Of a DNA stretch of 64,000 nucleotides, positions 23,640 through 41,395 are shown piece by piece. How positions within the stretch are numbered: the stretch's first letter is position 1; every line of letters begins with the position of its first letter. Below the pieces are notes generated by a model that saw only the letters and a list, made by a program, of their open reading frames with translations, was not told the DNA's origin and ran no database searches. This DNA is from Amoebidium appalachense (Eukaryota > Ichthyosporea), in NCBI GenBank assembly GCA_963693365.1, contig CAVNZM010000013.1, forward strand, positions 8,618,001-8,682,000, written 5' to 3'. Both the position numbers and the translations under genes were made by a program.

Positions 23640-25518
23640 GAAGAGGAAACTGCTTGGCTAGTGCTGTAAAAGCTTTGTGAAACGAAAGAAAGAAGAGTGA
23701 CATGTCATCCAAGTGTTGGGCAGTGCATCTATATAGGAAGCTGATACCTAAGCGAAAGAAACGATTGGTTGCCTGAAGTGAAGCTATGCAGTACAACTGA
23801 TATGAAAACACCACATGATTGGCTGCATGGGTGTGTGCGCCATCAGTAGGGCCGCTACCAGGGCGTTTATGCGCCAGTGCCGGGCACTGTCCGCGTATAT
23901 GACTACATATACATACGTTATACTGCAATGGGAAAATCTTGCAAATGGCCAAATATATATATATGGATAAATCCCCTAATACTATTTTGATGCTACTGCT
24001 AAGCAAACAAAGGAGGCTGAGACTGAGCCGGACTGGCTGGATGGCGGAATGTAACCATGGGAAACAATGGTTAAATCTATCCAATCAAATGCGCCCGTAT
24101 ATAAGACATCTACATATTCCAGATCGATTCAGTGCCGACGCCAGGCCAGTGGGCCACTCACTGGCAGTCTGGCACTTGTGTCACGGACAGACAGTGTCAG
24201 TCACCCCAGGCCCAGCTGCACTGCTCTGCAGGGGCTGGTTCACATCTGTACCGAATCACATGGCCCATGGCACGTGACAGTGCCACTGCCCCTGCAGAGT
24301 ACCAGCACCACCAGTGGAGCTTATGTGGAAGGCGGCTCCCTGAAATTTTTCGCATGTGTTGTGGAGGGAGGAGGGGTACCGGTGGGAGCCGTGGGTGGGT
24401 GAACGGAGGTGGGGAGGAAGGGGGGGGGGGGGGATGGTGTGTCGTTCCAAGTCACTGTGTATGATGCCAAACGTTTCAAAATTTTGCAGCAGCTAATGTA
24501 GTCGAACAGTAATCATCTATTAAATTTAAACTAGCACATGGCCACATATCCCCTCCCCCCCCTTCCCCCCCCCCCCCCCCCCCCCCCCCGGCCTCTCTCT
24601 CTCTCTCCAACGTTAACCCCTCTCCAACCCACTCACCCACCCACACACACAAGCCCATCTACCCACCCACCCGCCCACACACACACACTTAACCCTAACT
24701 ATCCACCCAGGTGTACCCACCCAACCACGTGCATGCCCCGGCACCGCCAATCGATCGGCGGTTGTGCTGTACATGTACATACAGGACGGGTTTGATTGAT
24801 AGCTCTTTGAACATGCATCAGCATAAAGCCATGTCAGTGCCTGGCATGGCAACTGCATGATGAATGATTACACAAGTAATCATGATGACACCATGCCTGC
24901 CCATGGCAGGGGTGTTTGGATGAGGGAGCGGCCAAGAGATGTGCAATGATCACGACCCGGCCACAGTAATAATTACATTGTTAGTGCGTTTATCGACAAC
25001 CGAACTTCCTTTATACTCTCAAGTGTTTGCAGACTAGTAGATATTAGCGCCATGCAGCCGTACCCACCTTGTTTCTACACAGCACCGTGCCCTCTACCTG
25101 CTCGATCGTGTAGGCTATTTATTTCACACATCAATCTTATGCCGATGATCCTCCCCACCGCGCCCTCCCCCCCCCCCCCCCCTCCCCTCCCCCCCCCAAA
25201 AAAAAATCCCCCCCACCCCCACCCCCCCCCCCCCCCCCCCCCCCAAAAAAAAGGCCAAGGAAGGAGGCACGTAAAGAAAAAAGAGAAGGAAGAATCCGGA
25301 AAGAACGAGAAACACAAATAAAAGAAAAAGAAATAAAAAAGAAAGACTCAGAAAGCACAAGGAACGTGGAAAGAAGGAAAGGAAATGGGAAAGAAAAATG
25401 CAGGGAAACCGATGATCCACACGCACGCTCACCTACATCCCCCCCATCCCCCCCCCCACTCCCCCCCCCTCCCCCCCCCCCCCCCAAAAAAAAAAAAAAA
25501 AAAAACCACCTGTAATCC
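23640..25518. other. Intergenic between claudin-like gene and hydrolase 3' end
   Basis: No confident coding exon. A plus-strand TATA-like GTATATAAG near 24100 with an upstream CCAATCA may be a promoter firing away from the claudin-like gene, but the sequence after it has no long frame. Poly(C) and A-rich tracts fill 24550-24680 and 25160-25500. Confidence 0.45.
25118..25123 (-). terminator. Possible polyadenylation signal, hydrolase gene
   Basis: AATAAA on the minus strand about 400 bases past the stop codon at 25519-25521. Confidence 0.35.
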
Positions 25519-32096
<6,578 letters not shown>

Positions 32097-32991
32097 GCAG
32101 CCGTCCTGTAAGGTTTGCTCGAGCTGAGACTAGGTGGGCTATGGTCTAACATGAACATACTATACACATACAGCCTACACTGACACGGTGTAATTGGCTT
32201 GTACTGAGCTGGGGCAGAGAAAAACAAAACAGATGTGCACCAATCACAAGCTGCGCTTGAGAACTGTTTTTAGAGCACCATTCCATATATGGCTAGTACG
32301 CGCACCTGAGCAAGGAGCACTGACGTCATACCAACAAGTCCAGTGTGCAGGCCACTTCGGCAGATTCGCAACGGCTCCCACCACAAGGAGCCTGCATGGG
32401 ATCCGGAGTGGGTTGGACCGTCAGACAGTCTGTAGAAGGCCTTGGCGGCAGGGCCGCAGGAGGTACATAGCTTGGAGTTGGCTGGCACTCTGGCTGGGAC
32501 TCTACACGAGCCGTGTCAGACTGAGGCCTTCAATTCAAAAGGTGAACCGTCCTTTGCAAATGGCCAGCCCGGAGGCCTGCAGGGGAGCAGGGGCCTTGCA
32601 AGCAAGGTTGCAAGGTGCACACTAGTAACGTTATGGTATTATAATGGCTGCAGGCGTATGGTGGCCACCCCGGTGCACCCTCTGCATGTCACCCGGTACG
32701 AGGGCAGGGGCATACCAAGGGCATACCATGGCGTGCGAAACAGCCACACTGAAGTCAAAGGGATATGGCGCTTAGGCTGATAGGCACTACGGCGAATGCA
32801 GCGACTCCCGTATATACTACAGATAGAGGAGGAGGGTTGGGTCTCTGGGAAGAGAGAGAGAGAGAGAAAGAGGGGGGGGAGGAGAGAGAGAGAGCGAGAC
32901 AGAGAAGAGGGGGGAGAGGAAGAGGGAAAGGGAGTAGGGATCCGGAGAGGGGGCGGGGGGAGGAAGGGAGGGAGAGCCTCGAGAGGGAGAG

Positions 32992-33027
<36 letters not shown>

Positions 33028-33173
33028 AGGGAGAGAGGGCAGGGAGAGAACTGGGGTGTGAGAAAGGGTTAGAGAGAGAGGGAGGTGGGGAGCAGAGAAA
33101 AGAGAGAAAGGTGAGAGGAAAAAAAAATGAGAAAGGGCGGCAAAGGGAACCTCGGGGGAGGAAGGGTGGGGGC

Positions 33174-33212
<39 letters not shown>

Positions 33213-34240
33213 GAATCATAGGGAGACTCGAAGGGAAACGTAGTGCATACCATGTATGGTAAAAATCAAGATAGAGGCATACATCGATAGTGGGTGGATA
33301 GGGTGGGGTGGATTTTTTTTTTGTTTTCGAGCTTTCTTTTTTTTTCCCGGAGGGGGCTGAAGGGAGGGGGAGGGGGGGGGAGGGGAGAGGGCACAGGTTC
33401 AGAGCTGCAGCCGACGTAGAGCATCGGGAGGCACAGTTACAGACCGGATAGCAAGAACGAAGTACGTAAGGCCCTACGTGGGGAGGCTTGCTCTTGACGT
33501 CAGCACATGCGCAGCTGTGGAGCCAATGGGGGAGGAAGGAGGGGGGTTGTTGTTGTTGTCCAGACTCTCCGCACAGCAAAACAAACACGAGGCTTCTGGC
33601 AGCTAGCAACGACTGTATTTCCAAATCAAGATACAGCTGTTGATCGATGCTGTGAAGTCGCCCAAGAATCTTTATCTCATTTGACACCAACAACACGTGC
33701 ACAGTACACACCGAACTAAGTAAGTCTGCGAATTGTGACACACTTGTAAAGCGAATAGTGAGGCGGACGTCGCCAAGGTCAAGCCCACAGAGAATAGTGT
33801 TGGTCGGAGTGTGGGTAGGTGCGCAGGTAGTGCAGGTGCGACTGTGATTTTGAGTTGCATCTGCCTTAGTTGCACAAAATCCGGGAGCTGGAGTGTATGC
33901 GCTTGCTGAGCAAGGCACACGCCTCTAGTTGAGGAACGCAAAGATAGTGCTACAACTCTTGTGGCATATTTTGAACAAAGTTATTGTTGCCTCATTACGG
34001 TCCCAGCCCGTAGAACATGTTTCTCCAACGGAAAAACAAAAAGAGAAAAAATCTTATCTAAGTACAGTTAGTTAGAAAAAATAGCGAAAAAATCCTATCT
34101 AAGTACAGTTAGTTAAAAAAATCTTTTAAGTACAATTTGTTACATAGTACCCTCAACTTACATTCTCAGTGAGTCCACAGTTCGACCACAGCCTCATACA
34201 TACCCTTCAACAATTGTACGTGCATCTATTCACACCAAAC
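32097..34240. other. Intergenic, hydrolase promoter side
   Basis: I find no supported gene. A TGACGTCA at 32321 lies about 225 bases upstream of the hydrolase ATG and another is at 33495. From 32840 to 33210 the strand is purine-rich with long G runs. At 34048-34146 a motif containing CTAAGTACAGTTAGTTA is repeated two to three times in AT-rich DNA just past the end of the DUF3533 gene. Confidence 0.5.
32321..32328. promoter_or_regulatory. CRE-like palindrome upstream of hydrolase
   Basis: A perfect TGACGTCA 225-232 bases upstream of the hydrolase start codon at 32096, at almost the same distance as the copy upstream of the gene at 13316. Confidence 0.4.
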
Positions 34241-35545
34241 TTACAAAGCGGGTGAGCTATTGCCATCCACAGACACGGCTATGACCCCTGGATCCACAGC
34301 CGAGCCCTTTTCTCCCCCTGCCCGTGTGAGAGGCCCTGCCGGGGGGGCGCTGTCCTCTACAGGAACATTGCGCTTCTTAAAGCTAGCAAAAGTAAACAGA
34401 CCGAAGGTAAGCACCAGCCAGGCACACAGCACGGGGATATTCATGGACAGGCGGTCATAGGACCCGTAGAGCAGGGTCTTGCTGGCCATGCTGGAGTGGT
34501 ACAGCGGCAGCACCACCCCCCACATAAAGAACGGTGTGGCCAGCTCGAGAGTGCTCAGCCCCGCCGTGGCGTTGAGAATAAGAGTCAGGAAGAATATGGG
34601 GGGGATAACTTCGACGCTGATAAACGTGGCCACGGCGGCAAACAGGAAGGCAAAGACCAACATCTGCAGCCACTGCAGCAGCCAGAACGACACCCAGATA
34701 CCGGCCGAGGAAAACGTCGTGTGCAGCGCCGTGAGGATAAGTGTGAACGACAGGCACAGTGTGCCGGTGTAGCCGAACAGGGCCAGCGACCGAATCTTAT
34801 ACTTCTGCAGGGGCTGCATATGTGCGCACGCCGGTTCACTGGCCTTGAAGAGTATTGTGGTGAGGACCATCGCAAACACCATTACTAAGATCATACCGAC
34901 AAGCAGCCCAGCGTTTGTTACCGGTGCCGTGAACGGGTGCAGATTCAGAGTCGAGTAAGCCACGGGGCGTGTGAGCAGACCGGGGGCCTTTGTTGCTACG
35001 TTGGCCAGCTGGGCAGCCGAGTAGTTGGTTGCTATGGTCGACACCATCTGCGACGCAAACCGGGCCGTGAAGGCTCCCAGTAGCTTCTGCGTGGGGGACA
35101 CCACGCGTGTATTGACGGCCAAGTTGGACCTGCCCTCATCATACACGAACGTAATAGCAGTGGTTGGGTCGTATGTGGCGTCCGCCAGCACCAGCGCCTG
35201 CATAAACTTTGCTGTGGCGTTGGGGTTAACATATACGGCCCCCCAGTCGTCCCCGTTATTAATAGCCTCGTCCACAGCGGCGGGCGTGAGCCCGTTAGCA
35301 CTGTCAACATAGTAGGTGGGCAGAGGCACGGGGCTGTTGGCATTAATGGTGGAAAAGAATGTCGTGAATGCTGTGCCTACCACACCGTTGTCGAAAGACA
35401 CCACACGGATATGAAGGTTGTGCACGAAGGCATCGGGGGAAGCCGACGGGCCGAAATAACACGACAGGGCGAGCCAGTAGACTACGTTAAGAACGACACC
35501 TATAATGCACAACAGTATGGGCAAAGGGGGCGGGCGTCGGGCCAT
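34241..35545 (-). CDS. SNG1/DUF3533-like six-span membrane protein
   Basis: One uninterrupted minus-strand frame of 434 codons, with ATG at 35545 in an A-rich context. Topology: TM1 at residues ~8-28 (PILLCIIGVVLNVVYWLALS), a long external domain to ~210 with GTAF, DWGAVYVNPNAT and several possible N-glycosylation sites, then five more membrane segments (~212-235, 252-272, 281-310, 318-345, 372-391) and a hydrophilic tail of ~40 residues. An early TM, a large loop and a five-span bundle match the fungal SNG1 (nitrosoguanidine resistance)/DUF3533 family and, distantly, the YhgE/ABC-2 membrane domain. The yeast protein affects drug resistance and plasma-membrane lipid asymmetry; that role is family knowledge, not shown here. 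A TATA-like TATATAAAT at 35671-35679 and a TGACGTGA site lie upstream. Confidence 0.78.
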   Translation of the reverse strand: MARRPPPLPILLCIIGVVLNVVYWLALSCYFGPSASPDAFVHNLHIRVVSFDNGVVGTAFTTFFSTINANSPVPLPTYYVDSANGLTPAAVDEAINNGDDWGAVYVNPNATAKFMQALVLADATYDPTTAITFVYDEGRSNLAVNTRVVSPTQKLLGAFTARFASQMVSTIATNYSAAQLANVATKAPGLLTRPVAYSTLNLHPFTAPVTNAGLLVGMILVMVFAMVLTTILFKASEPACAHMQPLQKYKIRSLALFGYTGTLCLSFTLILTALHTTFSSAGIWVSFWLLQWLQMLVFAFLFAAVATFISVEVIPPIFFLTLILNATAGLSTLELATPFFMWGVVLPLYHSSMASKTLLYGSYDRLSMNIPVLCAWLVLTFGLFTFASFKKRNVPVEDSAPPAGPLTRAGGEKGSAVDPGVIAVSVDGNSSPAL

Positions 35546-35670
35546 TTTTACGTTCCTTGTTTTCTGAACGTGTGCCTATGCAGTTTCATGTGCTAATAGA
35601 AGAAACAAGTCCGCACTGACATGCATATGTGGACGAAGGCATAAAAGTGCATTGCTCTGGCCCGTCAACG

Positions 35671-35679
35671 ATTTATATA
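35671..35679 (-). promoter_or_regulatory. TATA-like box, DUF3533 gene
   Basis: TATATAAAT on the minus strand about 130 bases upstream of the ATG at 35545. A TGACGTGA site is at 35726-35733 and a CCAAT (minus strand) just beyond. Confidence 0.4.
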
Positions 35680-35739
35680 GGGACGCGAGAAACTAAAAAT
35701 AGATAGCGGTTTGATTGGCACAGCATCACGTCACTTCGG

Positions 35740-36779
35740 GTTTAGGGAGCCGCAGGAGATTGCGATCACACTCACACGACAAGACGTTGTCATCTACATG
35801 CTGTATGTACATAAACATAGCCCAAGCCCAAAAAAAAATAAAAAAAAAATGAGGCACTGGTCTGGAAGGTGTCTTTCATGCTGCATACTTTATGAATATA
35901 GAGTTGGTTAATCCTCGAAGCAACACAAGAACATGCATCTGAGATGCTGGTCAGATCATGACTCAGATGCATCATGTCTGAGCGAGATCTCAGATCTGTG
36001 GTCTGCAAGACAGGGTTTGAAACAAGGTCTTCGAGGTCAAGTCCAAGTTCGCCGCGACATATATATTAGAGAAGGGCCCTAGGGAGATGTGCTGTTTATA
36101 GAAGAGGGTTTCTTTTAGGTCGATTTATGAACCCTTTCGAGTCTGGCGCTCGGCGGGCGGCGCTGCACCACGGCCATCTGAGTACAGTAATATAAATGTC
36201 ACACCCTGTAACCGTTAGACGCACAGCCAATCGAACAGCGTACTGGCACCAGCAAGAATGCAGCCAATGGAGAAGCCGAAAGAACATGTAAGTACAGCCG
36301 ATTGGATGAAATATTGTCTCCCTGGCCCACTTTGTGTGTGTGAGATGTAAATAAACAGCTAAATTTCAAAAATTAGTATCCCAACAAAGTCTTGAACAAA
36401 CTAACTTGAGATCCTGCAGCTTCACTTTTAAGAAACGAATTTTATGCACCTTAATATATAATTGCATGTATATTGCTACTTATAACCAACCCGCTCCTCT
36501 CTTTGGAGCTCCACATTGAAAGGGAAAAGTAACTATTGAAAATCAAAATTTAAAACTTTTTTGAAAGAAATCGGTGAATAAAGTTTACTAGGGAAAAAAG
36601 AACGATAGTTCCAAATAGCCTAAACCTCTTGATGACTACTTTTTCTTTTGACTGAATTTATTATTTGAATACACACAATTTTTCTTCCCCAACACATCGA
36701 TTTCCATCATAATTTTCATTTTAAAGCTTAATCTTGTTACCACATAAAACACCGACAGTATCGACATCTACCAAGTCAT
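35740..36779. other. Intergenic, nothing coding seen
   Basis: AT-rich ordinary-complexity DNA. A stem of ten bases (TGCATCTGAG at 35934 with CTCAGATGCA at 35961) and nested GAGATCTC-type palindromes are present. No exon or repeat copy is recognised. Confidence 0.5.
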
Positions 36780-37776
36780 CGCACTGAAGGATGGCTCCGA
36801 TCCGGCCGAGCAGTGGAGGAAGATACACCATTTTCGGCGGCATCTTCCCCCCCACCAACAGGCATCACCCCAGATGCTCCACCTGCAAGCCAACGAGGAA
36901 GCCACACCCTTACCGGGGGACCTCCCCGGCCCACCCCCCCCCCCCAGCAGCCACCACCGGTAGGGTCACCACCAGGACACAAGTGCACGGCCCACCCGGC
37001 TGACCTGCCGAGCCCACCCACTCCCCGTAGGCTCACCTACACCGACTTGGTGCCCCAGGCCACCTATGACGAGTGGCAGCAGCAAATCACCCTGATCCCC
37101 CCAGACCAACCGATCACCGTTTATACGGACGGCAGCCTCATCCACCCGGGCAGGAGGATAGCCCAGGCCGGAGCCGGGGCTGTGCTGGACACCCCGGACC
37201 GGAAAGCACCACCAGTGACGGCCAAGACCAGGCTCCATACGGCCCTATCATCCACCCAAGCCGAACTCACCGGGGTACTACTAGTCCTCCTGCTCACCCC
37301 CACCACCACCCCCATCCACATCAAGCTCGATAACCTCGGAGTAGTCGACCGATGGACAGCAAATATAGACCCCACCACCCCCTCGACGTAAGCTAAAGTT
37401 CCCCCACATAGTGGAATGGGCTCACGTACGAGACCAACTCTCTCTCCGGCAACCAGGCTCTGTACAGGTATCGTGGGTGAAGGGGCACCAATCCAACACC
37501 AAACGGTACGGTCAACGGAATAACGAGGCAGACAAGGCAGCCAATGCAGGAAGAGTCCTCCCCCCTCCCCCCCCCCCCTACCTCCGGCCCCAGGGGGGGG
37601 GGAAATACTTCCTACGACTACAAGGCCACCGTATCCCCGGCAACATTCCCGGTACACTGAACCGGTTGAACAAGGACTTCCTCACCGACATGGCCGGCAA
37701 GACCAAGGCTATGTCCATACTAGCCGACCCCAGACTGCATCAGCAATCTTGTTGCGGCATCCAAAAGCTGTCGTAA
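36780..37776 (+). pseudogene. LINE fragment: RNase H domain (family S)
   Basis: A plus-strand fragment of a LINE polyprotein carrying a C-terminal RNase H. Visible catalytic motifs are YTDGSL (Asp), TQAELTG (Glu), KLDNLGVV (Asp) and NNEADKAA (Asp), with the VKGHQSN His loop. A proline-rich stretch precedes the domain. The frame breaks near 37385, where GACGTAAGC reads as a stop but a +1 shift restores RRKLKFPHIVEW. After the domain, GHRIPGNIPG-type sequence leads to a stop at 37776. The reverse transcriptase is absent, so it is 5'-truncated. The CCHC region at 47.8 kb is the expected continuation and probably belongs to the same family. Confidence 0.85.
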
Positions 37777-37833
37777 ACTACCCGACGACATCGGAAACCC
37801 CTCAACACCTCCAAAACTAACCCCAAATACATA

Positions 37834-38036
37834 TGGGGTTTACGCTGTTTACTCGAGGCAAAGAGAACCAGTCTCAGGTATGGGGGGGGGGGGGGGTTTG
37901 CTCGGAATATCCCCTCAGCGGTATATCATGATCACGTACATAGATGTCGGGTGGTGACTATATATCAGGGTTTACTTTCTCTACGAGACACCATAAAGAC
38001 TACAAGGAGAAATCAATTAGTTGGGGTTCCCCGTTT
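37834..38036 (-). repeat. Repeat R, copy 3 (R2 half only)
   Basis: Matches 16639-16838 and the inverse of 766-960, from GTTTACGCTG through the GATCATGATA-type core to GGGGTTCCCCG and a run of seven T. Homology ends at this T run, exactly where the other copies continue into the long poly(T)/poly(A) and R1. R2 can therefore exist without R1. Confidence 0.82.
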
Positions 38037-38040
38037 TTTT

Positions 38041-38860
38041 ATCATTGCTCCCCGACGTCCAATGGATGTGTCGTAATCTGCTCGATCCGATACCCGATGC
38101 ACCAATGGATGTACATAGAACCCCGCGAGTGCATATCCAATGGGTGTGCAATGTAGCCATCTAACCGACGTGCAATAGATCCAACATACGACGTCCAGTC
38201 GGTGGGTATATGACGGCCGGCGGCCAGGGGGCATTCAGACAGTCGTAACACCGTCTACGGGAGGATCAGAACGCCACCCTGTGGACGATCTTATGCATGT
38301 CTATGGTTTGATGTAAAGCCATATAACGGAGCACTGTAAACGCATCGAATGTATGGTATTAATACCCTCTTGATCAAATACGTATGACTATCACATGTAT
38401 GTCTATCGTTTGTTGAAAAGCAATGCAATGGAGCACTGCAAAACCATCCAGTTGATTATAAAAATAGATCGAAATCCAATCGTTCAGACGCCCTTTCCGA
38501 CATCCGAAACACAACCAGTGGATATACCTTGGGTGGGTTTGTGCTAACCCATGACCTATCATAAGATGTGATTTGCATCCTACTACAGATTACATTACGA
38601 TGTTGTAAACAGATGCATAGGAGGACATTACGACATATAATGTAGATGACGCATATTAATACATTTGACGTCGTAACGTACACTTGCATATGTTGTAAGG
38701 GTGTGCTATGCACATGCACAATGTGCTTTTTGGTGCGTCATAAACCCATCCTTACATGCATAATGGCATGTTCAATGTATGATCATGATATCATACATCA
38801 TACGTCATAAAATCACTGTAAGGACACATACAATATGACATCAGACGGTAAGAAGAGCGC
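38041..38860. repeat. AT-rich region with diverged ~100 bp direct repeat
   Basis: A segment around 38292-38346 (TATGGTTTGATG, GGAGCACTGTAAACGCATC) recurs in diverged form at 38393-38450 (TATCGTTTGTTG, GGAGCACTGCAAAACCATC). No coding frame is convincing. Composition resembles 46.1-47.8 kb, suggesting remains of one unidentified element. Confidence 0.45.
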
Positions 38861-38877
38861 ATAAAGATGTTTCTTTG

Positions 38878-39065
38878 CGTCTCGCTCCACAGGAGCAGAG
38901 ACGGATACCATATGTACTTTTTTGTCTCGCTCCACTGGAGCAGAGACCACGCCTGACAGTTTGTTTTTTCTCACAACTTGTTACAAATTTTGAAGTCTCG
39001 TTCCACAGGAGCGAGACTGCAATACAACAAATTTCTATGTCTCGACTCCGGAGTCTGCTCCAGAC
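38878..39065. repeat. Cluster of GTCTCGCTCC hairpins
   Basis: Near-perfect palindromes occur at 38878-38903, 38924-38947 and 38995-39017, each GTCTCG(C/T)TCC, a three-base loop and GGAGC(A)GAGAC. A fourth, altered one is at 39039-39065 (GTCTCGACTCCGGAGTC). Spacing is about 45-70 bases. Confidence 0.75.
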
Positions 39066-39099
39066 TGCACTAGACACCAAAACATATCAAAAAAAGAAA

Positions 39100-39828
39100 A
39101 AAAAAAGAGGGTGGTGGTGGGGGGGGGGGGGGGGGCTTCTATCATCCCACTAGTCCTCATCCTCATCCTCCCCACCCTCATCTCCTCCCCTCCCCCCAGC
39201 CGGGGGGGGGGGGGGGGGGGGGGGGGGGAAGGAGTATAAAAGAGCAGCAACGAACATAAACAAAACTCAAAACAAGCAAACTATTATGCGGGTTTCTAAG
39301 AAGCTCCCAACATCATTAAACTAAACACATGCTAATCCCTTGACAGAAGAGTAACAAGGTGTGTGTGTATGTGTATGAGGCCCAAAAAAAAAAAAAAAGG
39401 ACGCCCAACATGACAATATAAGGGGGGCACTCTTACACCAAACCATACCATACCAAATGCCGGCAGAGTAATTAACAGGACAAAGAGCCGGTACCCACCT
39501 ATGGGTGCTAAACATGCACATGATCATTCATGTGCTATAAGAGCAACACAGAAACGAAACACGGAAACAACAGCAGCCATAGGACAAAGAGCCCCAGACC
39601 CACAGGGTCTTGCCTCCATACTTTATTTACCTTAACAGGACAAAGAGCCGGTACCCACCTATGAAACGAAAAACGGAAACAACAGCAGCCATAGGACAAA
39701 GAGCCGGTACCCACCTCTAGATGATAACGTAGCCTTATAGCTGCTGATGACTTCATGGGCCAACCTTGCCAAAACCTGTAAAGGAACTCGAGCTAAGAAT
39801 TAGCTCATCCTACTTGCGAGAAGTGGGG

Positions 39829-39865
<37 letters not shown>

Positions 39866-40707
39866 GAGGGGGCTGACTGAGAGTGGCAAAAAAAGAGTCG
39901 ACAGAACCAACCTCAAACATAGTAAGGACGGAAACCCGGACCAGAACTTATGAAGTCTAGAGAAGCAGAAAATAGCTTGAACGATCGGTGGAGGGGATGA
40001 TAGCTATAGTGCTAACAGCAAAAGTAGTGCCCACAGTCGCTGGTTCATGAACGTGAAAGGCAACGTGCATCTGCAGTCAGCAGACACACGCACACGCACG
40101 CACGCACGCACGCACACACACATACACACACACACAGAGAGACATAGACACAGACCAGACAGACAAACGCCATATGCACAAAAGCAGGCAACACAAAACT
40201 AACCTTCAAGAAGAAGCTGCAGCATGCAGCATGGTCCAAAACAATCAGCACGGTGGCTGCGCGATCTGCGGAGGGGATCTGTGACCAGGCGCTGCGGGAA
40301 GGGAACTGCGACCAGGCGACCTGCGGGAAAGGACCTGCGGACCTGCGGGAAGGGGGAAGAGAAATGGAGAAAACAACGTGCGTACAGGCTTAAATGGAGA
40401 AAAAATTGCAAACCGGATTGGGATTTAGCCAATCACTATTCGCCGCGCCTGATTAGGAAAAAGATAAAAATAGATTTCGGCTCGCGCGCGCGCGTGCATC
40501 AGCTTGGTGCCCTTAGCGCTACCCTTAGTGCCCTTAGTCACAACTATCAGACTATAGTTACGTGTCCTCCACTTCTTTGTTCTTGACCATTTTTTCGGCA
40601 TGAAAGGGTTTCTGTTACTTCTTGCTGTCCTTCTTAGCGTGCTTGCTTGTCTTTTTTTCAACATGGGTGTCACTGGCGCTTTCGACTTCTTTGAAATCAC
40701 ACACACA

Positions 40708-40738
<31 letters not shown>

Positions 40739-41279
40739 GCGCGCGCGCACGCACACACACTCACACATGCACACTGCACACACACACACACACACACACA
40801 CAGGCGCGCACACACAGGCACGCACACACACACAGGCGCACACCTACACAACACACACAGCACATGCACACACAAGCGCACACACGCACACACCCTGTTA
40901 TCCCTGATCATGATGCCCCCTCCCCCCTCCCTCTTCCCCCCCGCGCACCCCCCCCCCCCCCCCCCCCCCCCACCCACCCCACCCACCCACCTACAAAGAC
41001 GAAAACATTGTACATGTATTGCATACACAAATATACTCGCACATATACATACACACATTCACTTTAATCTTTTAGGCTACATGTGCAATATACATTAATT
41101 ATGCACAGTCGATAGAATTCGTTGTGAAACCCCCCCCCCCCCCCCCCCCCCTCCCCCCCCCTCCTCGTTCCCCCCATATGCAATGGGGATAATATTGTTT
41201 CCCGCTATTAATTAAAAAATCACCGTTCTAACTTCCTAAGACCGAACCACTTGTAACACCGACAGTTTCGGTTGTGTGG

Positions 41280-41335
<56 letters not shown>

Positions 41336-41395
41336 CCCACCCACCACCTTACCAATATTGAGGTGTACACTGCCCCCACATCCCCAACTGTGTGC
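39100..41395. repeat. Intergenic with short direct repeats and microsatellites
   Basis: GGACAAAGAGCCGGTACCCA occurs three times between 39476 and 39716, alternating with an AACGGAAACAACAGCAGCC motif seen twice. Poly(G) lies at 39829-39862, (CA)n/(CG)n at 40690-40890 and poly(C) at 41131-41160 and 41282-41333. No gene is supported; the frame from 40600 starts plausibly but runs into (CA)n. Confidence 0.6.

Noticed and set aside
23584-24084. 166-codon minus-strand frame upstream of the claudin-like gene
   Set aside because: It spans the likely promoter, has no family features and is not linked by splice sites to the gene.
32755-33918. 387-codon minus-strand frame
   Set aside because: Mostly Pro/Leu/Ser from purine/pyrimidine tracts, with no motif, splice support or start context.
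40600-41098. Plus-strand frame starting MKGFLLLLAVLLSVLACLFF (signal-peptide-like)
   Set aside because: After ~30 residues it is pure (CA)n/(CG)n translation. No donor that would rescue it was found.
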